DNA from: Acanthaster planci
Taxonomy: Eukaryota; Echinodermata; Asteroidea; Valvatida; Acanthasteridae
Direction of reading: 5' to 3'
Length of the DNA: 64,000 nucleotides
Assembly: GCF_001949145.1 (NCBI RefSeq)
Contig: NW_019091436.1
Coordinates: forward strand, 608,407-672,406
Shown here piece after piece: positions 19,898 to 31,303 of this stretch (within the stretch, counting starts at the first letter, position 1; each line of letters opens with the position of its first letter). A program made the position numbers and the translations under genes. The notes under the pieces were generated by a model, which worked only from the letters and a program-made list of their open reading frames with translations, had not been told where the DNA came from and did no database searches.

Positions 19898-22211
19898 GAC
19901 TGCATAACAATTGTACCAATTAATATTAAGAGTTCTAAAAATTATTCAAATTCCACATTCCTTTATCCCACCTTTCACGTTTTAAAATCCAATTTACGTC
20001 TAGCTTGTAAATTCGCGTATAGCTTTGGTTATTTTCGTATCCGGATTGGTAAAGGAAAATGGAGGAAAGTTTTATGTAGGTAAACCTGATCCCCGCAAAA
20101 CAGGTGATTTGGCTTATCATGTAAATAGTTTTTCGAGAACATGCGGTGGTTGCATTTTATACATAACCGAAGTACATCTTGACCTTACTGCAAACCGCTG
20201 TAGACCTGTGACTGCATTTATTTCACAACCTATGAAAATGTAACTGCTCTGAACTTTTCCCAATTGTCATCGCATGTCAAAGGCCTCTTAAATGACATAA
20301 TAAAAATATAGGGATATTATGTACTGAACTGTTTTCTTTCTTACGAGGTAAAGAACTGGGCTAAAATGTTGGACTAAAATTTCATCAAGCTGCTCTGTAG
20401 AAGTCGGAGATGGACTAAGCAAAAGTCATACACAAAGCAAAGTGGAGCTTTGAAACTGTTTCGCCAGGCAAATTATTTTTTGTTCTTAGCGGTTTTGCAG
20501 ACACTTGCTTATGACGCAGATAGATAATTCCATTCAATTTGCGAAGCAGCGTGGGTGAAAATGCTGGAAGAATATGACACATTGAGAACAGGGCTTGCAC
20601 GCTACAAAGGACACTGTTCAGCACATGTAGAATACAACCTGAAAGTCTCTTTAGGAAAGGACCATCTGAACTTGTCATGGTTAAAAACGAAACGCAGTCA
20701 TCTAACATGCATCAAAGCGTACTATATAGCCGCGTGTCTTTTACTGCAACAAGGAGTCAGGCCCGAGAACAATCTTTGGCATCTGCTTATAAGCCTTACC
20801 TGTTCACGGTTTTGATTTTGTAGGCAGGTAAAAGATGGCCACACAACAAGTTAATTGCATAAAGTGTTAGGCCCATTCCCTCCCAGCAAATAAAGAAAAG
20901 TGTCATTAGTCAAAGGTCAGTGTTCGTGCTCGAGTATCGTCAGAGATACAAACCAAACTTTGGACCACTTTGGCAAATCGTCGCACCTTTTTGTCCTTTA
21001 GTGGCACCGGGGACGTCAATCTTTATTGAAAGGCCTGTTCAAAAAGGGCTTTACTGAGAGTTGTGTGTTAATCTAACTTAGGAATATTATGTACATAACA
21101 ATGATTACAACATGACGCTATCTTGCAAATATCAGAAGACATTTGATAATTGTCATGTGCTTATTTGTCAGACAAGTATACCATCTCATTAATAGCTGAT
21201 TAGGATTTTGTTGTTATATCAACATGGCGAGCGGTATCATAGTGCGCATGTCTTTGCGTCCAAGATTCTATTCACCCTCTTATCTTTGATTCTATATTAT
21301 TTTTCTTATATTATTTTTTTTCAATGTCCTAAATTTTATCTTCGTTTTCTCAAAGAGCTTTTCTATTCCTCAAAATATGTGTCTCGTAAGTAGTCGCATA
21401 GGTTTCTGTTTTCCATGTCAACGATAAGGCAAGGCCGAGTTTTCTCTCGTGATCATATCAGTTAATATATATTACATCAAAACTTGTACTTGATGTGAAA
21501 ATCTGTTGACCAATGGGAGTGTGCCTACCCTAACCACCTGTTAATTGATTAACTGAAATGTATCAGTTGTCTTTGATTCTTGCATCTATATCTACAAGTC
21601 TTCGCCAACATCCTGACAATAGACTAACCAAAACTCTGGAAGCGCGTTTTGGACGCTGCAGACTGATAGCCTCTAAAGATGAAAAATGCAAGGCAAAACC
21701 CACGGGTAAAGGCAAAACCCGTAATATAAATTAACATCTTGCAAAGTACATCTTGAAAAATGAAAAATGCAGTTGACTGGGCTTGTTTTGATTCTTTGGT
21801 GGATTTTAAAGAGCGCCCTACATCAGTGCGCTGTGTACAGTGTGCATTCAGCCAAGCAATACGGTGCATCGCGGTTACTGTGAGTTGACAGTCAGTAATG
21901 GTGGCACAACAGACATGAAACGTTGTGGGTAAAGTTCATGGCCATAAACGACGAATCTGCCTATAGCCCTATTTCAATCACAATGTAGCCTAGCTGTACA
22001 TGAGTAGCACTGCGTGTAAAAGCGCGTAGGCCTTTAAATAAACGATCACTGCTCAGTTATGATTTTTTATGTTTATGAATAAAACAGCGTACAACAGCGC
22101 ACACCCAATAATAAAGTCTGTGTCAGCAATTACAGTTGCATTCTCACAACTTGAAATTCAGCAGGACTAACACCGCTAGCCTGTATAGCCTTGGGTGTGT
22201 TTTTCTGTCAG
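19898..22211. other. Intergenic region between divergent peptidase and P450 genes
   Basis: This 2.3-kb stretch must hold the promoter of the S28 peptidase (-) and, with it, the 5' exon and promoter of the P450 (+). An AACATGGCGAGC motif near 21222 resembles a YY1-type start-site element. A hydrophobic frame at about 21208-21390 followed by a good donor (CTC|GTAAGT) is noted but has no in-frame ATG. I see no other gene. Confidence 0.45.
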
Positions 22212-25200
22212 CGGATCATGGCAAAGCCCAAGCCGGGGAAAGAGGGCTTCCCTCCCGGCCCAATGACCCTGCCTCTGATCGGTAGCATGGTGAACTTCGG
22301 CGACAACGACGCTTTCCTGGCCAAGTGGGACGATTTGTGCCGGCAGTATGGCAGCGTGTTCAGCATCAAGATGGAGGGCCGTTGGGTGGTGTTTGTAACC
22401 GGCTGGGAAGCGGTTCGCGAGGTCCTGGTAAAGAAAGGGCTTGACTTCTGTGATAAACCCAGGTCCCCTTCCGCTGATCGCTACAATCCCGAGTACAAAG
22501 GTGAATAGGAATGTCAAACTGATTGGGGGGGGGACCAGCTGTTTGAAAGGGAAAAAGTTTTACGTTACTTTAGCTGAATCACTTCGGAAAGTTTTTATTA
22601 ATATTTCCGTTCAATTTAGGTACCAGATTTACTGCTCTTTATATTCCAATGTCTGTGACAAATCCACAGTCATGTTGATGGCTCTTCAGTTTACAAAGTT
22701 CGGAGACAGAGCCGACCACAGTTCTTTATCTTATAAAACGTTGAATGTGGACGAAAGGGATGTTCGGTAGAAAACGATTCCAAGCATCGACGTTTCGCGC
22801 AGTTATAATGACTCGAGTCATAAGTCGGCGAGTTCGACTCGAGTTACAAGTTTGACAACTCGACTCAACTCTATAGTCGCCGCAGGTAAATTACTACACT
22901 CGACTAGAGTCACTGCAAGTAAAATGACTCGATCCGACTCGAGTCTTTCATCAGAAGACCCGACTCGAGTGAAAGTAAATAAGACTCGAGTTCTAAAAAT
23001 AAAACTTCTCTGCGAAACAGATTTTGCAGTGACTTCCATAGCCGGTTTATTATGTTCATGTCATGTGTTATCATCATGGATATAATGTGACCACAGTCAT
23101 TTAGAAACCCATTGCCAAAAAAAATGACTCTCTTCGTTTTATCTTGTGTTAAATATTGGTGACTCAAAGTGTCTCGATACAAATTTGCGACTCGACTTTG
23201 TTGCCTATGACTCGACTCGAGTCACTACGTTACAATGACTCGAGCCACAACAATTAGGGACTTGTCACAATTCTGGTTTCACGAGACATTCCCGATTACC
23301 CCCTTTAATTAGGCTTGCCTTAGCTATACACGAACACAGTGACCAGAGGACTTATAAACTGTTAACCCCTCCGTAATTTGTTATTTCAGGAGAGGGTATT
23401 TATGAGGTTTCCCAGTGAGCAGTGTAGTTGTATTCGGTTGAGATTCGAAGCAAATAAGAATATAACAAATTTATCATTGTGATGGTAATGTTGCAAGGTT
23501 CAGCGGAAAGGCGGTATTGTGAACAGGGTGTGGCATGCGGTGACTGTACAGGAATGCGTCACTGCGATAGCTAGCAGCAACGACATATGTCCAATTTGTT
23601 AAAACTTTAGTTTAAAAAGTCACTGTCGTAGAGAAGTGTAGAAGAGCGAGCCTTTTATTTACTTGGTCATTGCTTGGCTACCGATAGCCTGAAAGCGGTG
23701 GATCGCATAGATCAGGCATACATTTCCACTTTTCCCAAACAATTAAATACAGGTTTTTGTGATTTTTCTTATCTGGCGACCACCAGAAGCAATAGATCGT
23801 TGAGTCCCTCAATTGTAATTCCCGTTAACAAGATGTGTGAATATAAAGAAAAGAAATTTTTGCGTATAAGAACGTTTACACTAAGATTAGTGTCCGCCAT
23901 TGAAACCAGAATTCATGGAATGGTGATTATCAGCAACACCTGATAAAACTCTGTAATGTTAAATCATCAGTGAAAGTAAAGACGGCTTATTGTTTGTAAC
24001 AGTGTAGTAGTTATCGTTATAATTGAAGGTAGCGCATACCAAATAGATGCGCTGGGTGAGTTTATTTTGGTAGATGGTGGAATTAATTGATAATTGAAAT
24101 TTTTCACACCAAGGGGGTTTTGTGGCCACCCCAAGTAAATTGTACTCTCCTAAAGAAATTTATTAATTTTTTTCACATCCATGTTTGGCAGTTGTCAAAG
24201 AGAGTAACACTTTTAGCAATTATGAGCTACGTGTAGTTTGAAAAGAAGCCCGGCTTCAATCACTTTTGAAACCCATCTAAAGTAAAGAGAATTTGCTTAA
24301 GAAATGCTGCCTCGTATTAAGTAGATGCCTCTTTAAGCGCTGCAGAGATGCAGACATGTTGAGATGATGCTGAAAAACCCCTGGAGGGCATCCTGTGACG
24401 TCATATCACCAGAGTCATAGAAACGGATAAGGGGAATGCTAAACAATCACCCACTCTGGTAAACTGCTTTTTCAAATTAAATATAGGGAGATTCGAGAAT
24501 TCTCATGTAGGCAGGCATCATAGCATGAACAGAAAAAAGGCCCTTTTAAACTTGTTATAGTTTGGCTCTGAAAACAAATTACATTGCATTTGATTTGGAT
24601 ACTTCCATATTTATTTGAACAGATAAAATCAGAGAAAACATGTTTTCCTTAGAGGTGCTGTTTAAACAATCCCTCATTCGGGTGCAAGATGTGAGATGAT
24701 CATTAAAAAATTTGATGGAATTATTATTCTGAATAAGCGTAGTTTAGCTGTTGTTTTTCCAGAGCTGAGATTATTATTCATTATTTAAAAGCCTAAAGTT
24801 TAAAATTACACAGGTTGCTACAGTCAGAGTATGCATGACCAGTTTAATGTTTTTCAGGGATTTTGATGCTCCATGTAATGATCAATGGAAAATCCAGCGA
24901 AGTTTTGCCCACACTACACTGCGTGGCTTCGGCTTTGGTAAAGTAAGCCTTGAAGGGGCCATCACGAAGGAAGTTACACATCTGATCGATAAACTACAGG
25001 TGAGTTATCTTGAAGGCAAATTTTAGTGTGCTGTTGAATTGACATAGACAGATTACGAGACAGGAAATGTAAATTTTGAGAGTAAAATCGCAGAATGAGG
25101 CAGTTGCAAAAGAATTTGTATCCAAATAGTGGCTAAGAAAGGAATACGAGAAGGATGGAAGGTAGACGGCCATAACTCGAGCTGTTTCTTCCTTTCTGCG

Positions 25201-27657
25201 TTTCTTTAATACTCCAGGCACACGGGGGCCAACCGCTCGACCCCCGGGACCTTCTCGGTGCTCACACCACTAATGTTCTCTTTTCCATCACCTTTGGCAT
25301 CTGTTTCGCCCACGACGACGCCGAGTTCCAACGCTTGCTGGACTGGTCCCGGACCCTGATGGCCAATTACGATCTTTCCGGCTGGTCCATTGTCCACAGC
25401 GTGGACAAAGCCGCACGCGGGCTGGAGAAATTCGTCAAGGAGCAGATTGAGAGTCACGCAAAATCCCGCGTGGCAGGCGAGGAAGCACGAGATTTCATCG
25501 ACGCCTACTTGGCTAAGATTGACGAAGACCCGGCCAGGTTTACGCATGACGAACTTGCTTGCGTCTTGGTGGATTTGATCGGTGCTGGCATCGAGTCTGT
25601 GTCCTTCACATTACTGTGGACACTTGTTTATATGAGTCTAAACCCGGGCGTCCAAGAAAAAGTGCATCAAGAAATCAAAACTGTGAGCAGTTAATTCCGA
25701 AGATTTTAAAAACTTCGGTATAAAAAAAATAATTTGCAATGCAACGTTGTGCATAAGCCTGTAGGTTGCTTTAGCAAGAATTTGTAGCGTAATGTGGCAG
25801 TGTTTTTCATCCTCGTATCTTGTAAAGATTTATGGTAAAATATTTTGTTTGCAATCTCAATGTAAGAAAACATTGTTTAAAATCATAGAAGTGGAATTAT
25901 GCATAAAAAATATAATGTCTTTCTTATAGCTAACTTTTTTCTAATAACAGGTTATAGGAGACCGTAATGTCAAATGGGAAGACAGAAATTCCTTGCCTTA
26001 CAGTCAGGCTACCTTGATGGAGATCCATAGAGCCGCCAGCCTTTCCTACATGGTTGTCAGGGCTGCATACACAGACTCTACCATCTTTGATTACAAGATA
26101 CCGAAGGGAACTGAACTATGGGTGAATATTTGGTAAGCAGAAAATGTACGAACAAACATTCGTAACGCTGTATTTGGAGAAACACACGTTTTAACTCTAG
26201 AATTCTTGAATTCTCGAATTGTACTTTTTTCACAAAGCTAGGAGGATTGAAGTTAATAAAATCATAACTACAAGCAAATCAATCTCGAACTCATCAAAAT
26301 CGCTACAACCCAATCTGTGATCCGATCTTACGAAATCAGTCGATTTTTTCACTTAATGTATGCATTATATGTTAATGTGGTTTCTATGAGCTGTTCGTTT
26401 TGATTTTGACCCAAATTGTGGAGTGACCTTCTAACAAACTATGACTTTCTGTAGAGGTAACAGTTATGACGGTTTTTGTGTATGATGTGTTTGGTTGGTT
26501 GGTTCAGAAGTGAGGAAAGGGGCCGCCTTTTGTGACTAGTCAAAACGACAAAAACCTCCAAAAAATTAACACTGAATCCAATTACAAGCCAACATAACAC
26601 ATTTTCTACAATCTCATAACAAGTTTCATATTTTTGCCTCGTACAAAATTATTTTAATTCCTTCCCAACGACGGATGCGGGCGAGGCAACGGGGGCACGC
26701 CCCCCCCCGGGCACATTTAGTTTTTGAAAAGTAATCAGAGAAAGGCCGTTTGGGGAATGATTTGATTCCCCTTCCCCCCAAATGCGTGTAAAGGGCCCCA
26801 AGGTCTTGTCTCACCTCCAGAAAAGCCATAAAAGGTTACATAAAAATTCCCATCGTTTTTAGTCCCTTCATAAGATTGACTTTTCTGGATCCACGTTTTT
26901 TTTTTCTTCCATCCTGAAGGTCAGTACACCATGATCCAGCTGTGTGGTCGGATCCAAACACCTTTAACCCAGCAAGGTTCCTGAACGCTGAAGGCACTGA
27001 AATGGTCCGTCATGAAGGTTTCATTCCTTTCTCGGCCGGTGAGATTGCTGACAGCTAATAATAGAAGAAATTTCAATTCTGTCATCCTAACAGTGTAGAA
27101 ACCACTATACTGTGTTGTAATGGTAACATTGTATATTGAGTTGATAAAGCAACGCATCATGAATGATGAATTTTGTTTCATAAATTAATAATTCCCTATT
27201 CTTGGTGGTTTTACTTCAAGAAAGAGTCAGTCATTGGAGTTTCAAAATAATATACACTGTACTTCTAAATCGTCATCTCTTGTCAACCCCCGACAACTCA
27301 TTAAATGCATTCGCGAATTTAGTAAGTTACATAAAACTTAAATAAATTTGGGGAAAGGTGTGTTTTTTAAAATTAAGTAGGCTTGGGAAAACTCGTGGCA
27401 GAAACAACTTATACTGAGTTCGTGTTCTGGTTACTAATTGTTTGTATTGATAAACTGCGGGTTTCTTTGTCACAGGGCGCAGAGGTTGCATGGGAGAATC
27501 TCTGGGTAAGATGGAACTCTTCAGCTTCTTCGTCTCTCTCCTACAACACTTCCGGGTGGAAACACCCCCGGGTGAAGCTCCGCCCACTACTGAGGGAGTT
27601 TTAGATTTCACTAGAAACCCCAAGCCTTTCAAAGTCCGCTTTGTCCCTCGAGTATAA
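22212..27657 (+). CDS. Cytochrome P450, clan 2 (CYP1/CYP2/CYP17-like); 5' exon not found
   Basis: Six exons (22212-22500, 24824-24999, 25218-25682, 25951-26132, 26920-27038, 27476-27657) join in phase to 470 codons plus stop. Landmarks in order: proline hinge FPPGPMTLPLIG, helix C WKIQR, I-helix GAGIESVS, K-helix EIHR (ExxR), FNPARF (PERF-like), and heme loop FSAGRRGCMG with the cysteine thiolate ligand. Clan-2 P450s are ER monooxygenases of steroids, fatty acids or xenobiotics. The first exon found starts after a good acceptor (TTTTCTGTCAG) with RIMAKPKPGKEG and has no membrane anchor. A short upstream exon with the anchor is therefore probably missing; alternatively, the ATG at 22218 starts an unanchored protein. 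Acceptor choice for exon 2 (CTACAG at 24823) was set by phase and by the SLMFF motif. The exact CYP family is not assignable by eye. Confidence 0.87.
22808..23255. repeat. Degenerate GACTCGAGTC-rich repeat in P450 intron 1
   Basis: Within about 450 bp the motif GACTCGAGT or a one-base variant (GACTCGACT, CGACTCGAG) occurs more than ten times, on both strands because it is nearly palindromic. Occurrences cluster at 22808-22995 and 23188-23250 with a plainer middle, so it may be a foldback element with repeat-rich arms. It is non-coding. Confidence 0.55.
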
Positions 27658-29519
27658 GAAAGTTGGGATGAGCGCTGGAATGTTCCAAACGAGGCATTTC
27701 AGTCTTCACTGTGTATTTCTTATTGATGATAGATTGGATTTGCTTTACATCTTTAATATTTCTGGTGATGTTGTATAATATTTATGCCATGACTTAAGAT
27801 GTGTTGATGGTTACACTAACCTGGACCCAGATTGTGGACGGTAACGTCAAATTACGAACGAAAAGTAAATACGCCAAGTTCTTTAGCAAGGAATTTTGTA
27901 CTTTTTGAGGTGCAAGTAGTGCTAGAGCATACAGACATAAAGCATCCACACTTCAGATATGCTGGTCTTAATGATTATACAAAGTTTTATTGAAAGTCTC
28001 CACTGAATGGCAGATCTTAATACTTTCTTGGAATAATTCTAACATCTTACATTTGTACAACATACCTGTAACATTAGTAACAATCCCTCGAAAGACTAGA
28101 TTGTTAGCTGTTTTTCCAAAGTAATCATTCTTATTTGCCTTACTGATTCAGTCTCCCTGGAATTAAATTCAGTGCCTCTGATAGTGTTTGTGTATGGTAG
28201 TAGGATATATGGAGCTTACGCATATTTTTGTAGAGTGGAGTTTGGGGCGTGGAACCCGTGTATGTTAATTTTTAGACGTGCCTTTGGACGAAATTTTAAT
28301 GTGTGCCTACCTATGTGTATTGATCGTGGAGGTCAAAGGTGAGTCTTACCATTATCTATTACTCATAGAGGTCAAAGGTAAAGGTCCATTACGAATTTCT
28401 GTATGAGACTATTACATTTTTACCTCAATATTTCGATTATACTAACAAGAAATCACACTTCAATGTTCACCGCAAAAAACCCAAGTACGTGTATACAATT
28501 TGGCCTATAACCGACATACAGTGCTACCCCAATCCTTTATATTATTATTAATTAACAGTTTTAGGCTTGATTTATGACAACATTTCTGGTTGAAAAATGA
28601 TAAAAAAGAAGCAAATCACCTTGCTCTCGAGCCCCTCTCTCAAAGTTCAAACCTTAGTAAACTCCGCGCCGTACACGCACCTGCAGTTTTAACTACACGT
28701 GACAATTAATTTTGATTGATTTTTTGAATATTTTGATTGATTTTTCGTTCTACAGGTTTACATTGTATTTTCACAAAGGAGAGGGTTGTAATTTCCACAG
28801 CAAACATTAACTGAAACCTCTCGAGTTTCTTTAACAAAGTTATCATAACAGATCAGCGTTGTTGAAAACCCAGTTTGCTACAGACGTACTACATTTCAAA
28901 GATAAAAAATCTGGGCCAATGCAGATTTTTCTGAGGCCTGAAAAACTAGGCCAATTGCATCAAATTAATTTGGAGTTCGTATGTAAGGTAACCAAAGGAA
29001 ATAGCCCTGTCTGCTTGTTTTAGGTTTTCTTAATATGCGATATGATACATACACAATATGCAATAATACTTGAGACTGGAAATGTTTGAAGACTCGCTTG
29101 TCGTTTAATTAATTCCTTCAAATTTCAGTGGATCCAATCATTTTAGGAGGATTTGCATGGAGCTGCATGTTGGAACATGACGAGAATTTCGGTTATGAGG
29201 TTTGCATCAGATGAGATCCAAATCTGGTCCCTAATTTTTTCAGTCAACTTCTTCCATACCTATTAGAAAATCTCACAGCAAAATAGTGCATGTACAAAAT
29301 TATGTCTGATTGACGTTAGTTTTACTGAGAAGATTTGCAAAGAAGCAAGTAACGCATACATGAAGGATTATGGAAACACACGATTAGAGAACAATAACTT
29401 TCACATCAACTCTGGTATTGCCTGAAACTGTCCCTTTAAAATGTGGTGCATCCTTCCCACTGAACTACATTTATCTTCTACCATCTCTCGCAAAAGAACT
29501 TGGATGGAACCTCCTCTAC
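27658..29519. other. Intergenic region between convergent P450 and phosphagen kinase genes
   Basis: This is 1.9 kb of AT-rich DNA. It should contain the 3' UTRs of both neighbours. No exon, RNA gene or clear transposon end was recognised. Confidence 0.5.
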
Positions 29520-30788
29520 CTAATTACCAGCGATGGTGACGTCAGACATAAGTTGGGCAAGAACCTGGTCAATTTTGGAGGCATCTGCCTCCTTGCTAAC
29601 GAACTTATCCTCCAGAGCCGACAGAAGGTTGGCTCCTCTGATAAGATCTTGAACCAGAGAGTACTCCGTGAACCCAAGACGCCTCCAGTTGGAGATGTCG
29701 ACTCTGTCGACAATGGCAGAATGCTCGCCGCTGCTGCCCCTGGCCTGGCAGTTGATGGTGCGGGCGATCTTGTCGATCTCTGCAAGACCAAGAGCTGAAG
29801 CAATGGTAGGGACGCGAATATGGACGCTGCCACGCATGGCCGTGCCCAGGTTGGACGGACAGCAAGTAATGACACCAAGGGCCGGGTCGCTAGCGAAGAC
29901 ACTGCTACGGCCTGTAATCTTCTTCAGGCCTTCCTCGATGGCATTGATGGCGCGCGAGAGACGCGCGAAGACACTCTTGATATCACCCCCTTGCTCCATG
30001 GAGATGATGCGGAGATGGTCGCCTTCGTTCACCCACACGATGAAGGTCTTGCTTTTGTTGAGGAAGATGCCTCTACCCTTTGGCCAGAAGCGGTGGTAGC
30101 CGGACGCGGCTTGCATCTTATCTTTACCACGGAAGAGGAAGTGACCGTCGACAAGTTCCTGGGTCTCCTCTGGTGTCATATCGGTGTGACGGTGGAAAGT
30201 ACCGGCCAGGTCATCGGTGAAAGAATCGAAGACCTTAGACATGAGGTCTGCAATCTGAAGCCTAGTCTCCACCGTGCCTCCAGGGTTGAGTGGGAAGAAG
30301 TTGAGGTTCCTGGCCACGCGGATTCGGCTGGAAACGACCTTGGCCTTAGCGTCATCCTTGAGTGCTACCGTCAGCTTATTCGGATCCATGTCAGTGATGT
30401 GCTTCATGGAGCCGTCCAGCTTGTATCCCACGTGGTACTTCTCGATGACGGGATGGAAGAGCTCCTTGAAGACTTCGTAAGACTCTGGATCTCCAGCATG
30501 GCATCCCACAAAGGAAGATTGGTAGCAAGTACCAGTGTTGATAGCCCGAGCGATGGTCCATCCCGCTGTCTTGGTCTTGACGTCCTTGAGCTTGTTGAAG
30601 AGCTCTGGTGTCATGACTTGCCCCATGAGGGAGACATCCTTACCTTTCTTGCCGTCCTCCTGGTGACTGGTCAGTTGCTTAGGCCACTGATTCTTGGCCA
30701 AGTCGTCGTCCATGATCAGGTCAAAGTACGGATCATGCTTGGGGTCTTTAGCCGCCATGGACTGTGTTACATACTCGGAGGATGCCAT
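29520..30788 (-). CDS. Phosphagen (guanidino) kinase, arginine/creatine kinase family, single coding exon
   Basis: A 422-residue protein read without introns from ATG at 30788. Phosphagen kinases move phosphate between ATP and a guanidino compound such as arginine or creatine. Landmarks: SYEVFKELFHPVIEKYH (104-119), SSRIRVARNL (153-162), HFLF (216-219), VNEGDHLR (253-260), CPSNLGT (310-316) and the flexible loop RGSSGEHS (350-357), which has the Glu typical of arginine kinase. The GS region (SFVGCHAGDPESYEVF) looks more creatine-kinase-like, so the substrate is uncertain. Usual length is 355-380; the surplus is an acidic N-terminal extension of about 45 residues and a C-terminal tail. An acceptor (TTTGCAG) lies 7 bp before the ATG, so an intron interrupts the 5' UTR. 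The catalytic Glu of NEED is Gly256. GC content is well above the flanks. Lack of coding introns suggests origin by retroposition, with the frame kept intact. Confidence 0.92.
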   Translation of the reverse strand: MASSEYVTQSMAAKDPKHDPYFDLIMDDDLAKNQWPKQLTSHQEDGKKGKDVSLMGQVMTPELFNKLKDVKTKTAGWTIARAINTGTCYQSSFVGCHAGDPESYEVFKELFHPVIEKYHVGYKLDGSMKHITDMDPNKLTVALKDDAKAKVVSSRIRVARNLNFFPLNPGGTVETRLQIADLMSKVFDSFTDDLAGTFHRHTDMTPEETQELVDGHFLFRGKDKMQAASGYHRFWPKGRGIFLNKSKTFIVWVNEGDHLRIISMEQGGDIKSVFARLSRAINAIEEGLKKITGRSSVFASDPALGVITCCPSNLGTAMRGSVHIRVPTIASALGLAEIDKIARTINCQARGSSGEHSAIVDRVDISNWRRLGFTEYSLVQDLIRGANLLSALEDKFVSKEADASKIDQVLAQLMSDVTIAGN

Positions 30789-31048
30789 CTCGCTCTGCAA
30801 ATTAGAATCTTTTGGAGGTTGTCCGGAAGATCTGTTGTTTGGGGTGGTCTCAGTAGAATTACAGCCACCTGTGTAAGATTAAGAGGAAAACAGAAAACGG
30901 TAGGAAATAATGTGAAAACTGGAAATAAATACAGAGTTCACAACCCCGTGTACGACCACGAACACATGAGCAATGGAGGCACACGCCTGCTTTTATTGTG
31001 AAGTGTGCACTTTGGTCCGATCAACAATTCATAGTTTGCAGGGTATAC

Positions 31049-31112
31049 ACCAGCATCTCAGGCTATCGACAGTCTTCATGACCAGCATCTCAGGCTATCG
31101 ACAGTCTTCATG
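31049..31112. repeat. Perfect 32-bp tandem duplication
   Basis: Positions 31049-31080 and 31081-31112 are identical, starting ACCAGCATCTCAGGC and ending GTCTTCATG. It sits about 260 bp upstream of the kinase start codon, probably in its 5' intron or promoter. Perfect identity implies a recent event or an assembly artefact. Confidence 0.9.
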
Positions 31113-31180
31113 ATCTGTTGCAAGCGATAAGCATGCATGCCATATTAACGAAACCCCAAAAACCGGTTTATATTTCAGAC

Positions 31181-31303
31181 GACTCGGAAGCGAACCGAAT
31201 TTGAGAATTGACGTCCAGACACGTTTACAGCGAAGCAAACTTTTGCAAATTCGCGGCGCGAACATTCCTGACGTCAAAACATTGCGTCCTTGTTCGCTTT
31301 CAA
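31181..31303. mobile_element. Foldback element, related to the one at 55042-55212
   Basis: The ends are imperfect inverted repeats: GGAAGCGAACCG on the left and GTTCGCTTTC on the right, each followed inward by a GACGTC block. The element at 55042-55212 has the same layout (GAAAGCGAA ends, internal GACGTCA, AAATTTGC stretch), so these are two members of one small family. Confidence 0.5.

Noticed and set aside
21208-21393. Hydrophobic frame with a good donor upstream of the P450, considered as its missing anchor exon
   Set aside because: There is no in-frame ATG; the nearby ATGGCG reads into a stop in another frame. The anchor exon remains unidentified.
29820-31001. 393-codon open frame on the plus strand opposite the phosphagen kinase
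   Set aside because: It lies antisense to a clear enzyme gene whose codon bias keeps the opposite frame open. Its translation has no family resemblance and runs on through the 5' UTR intron region.
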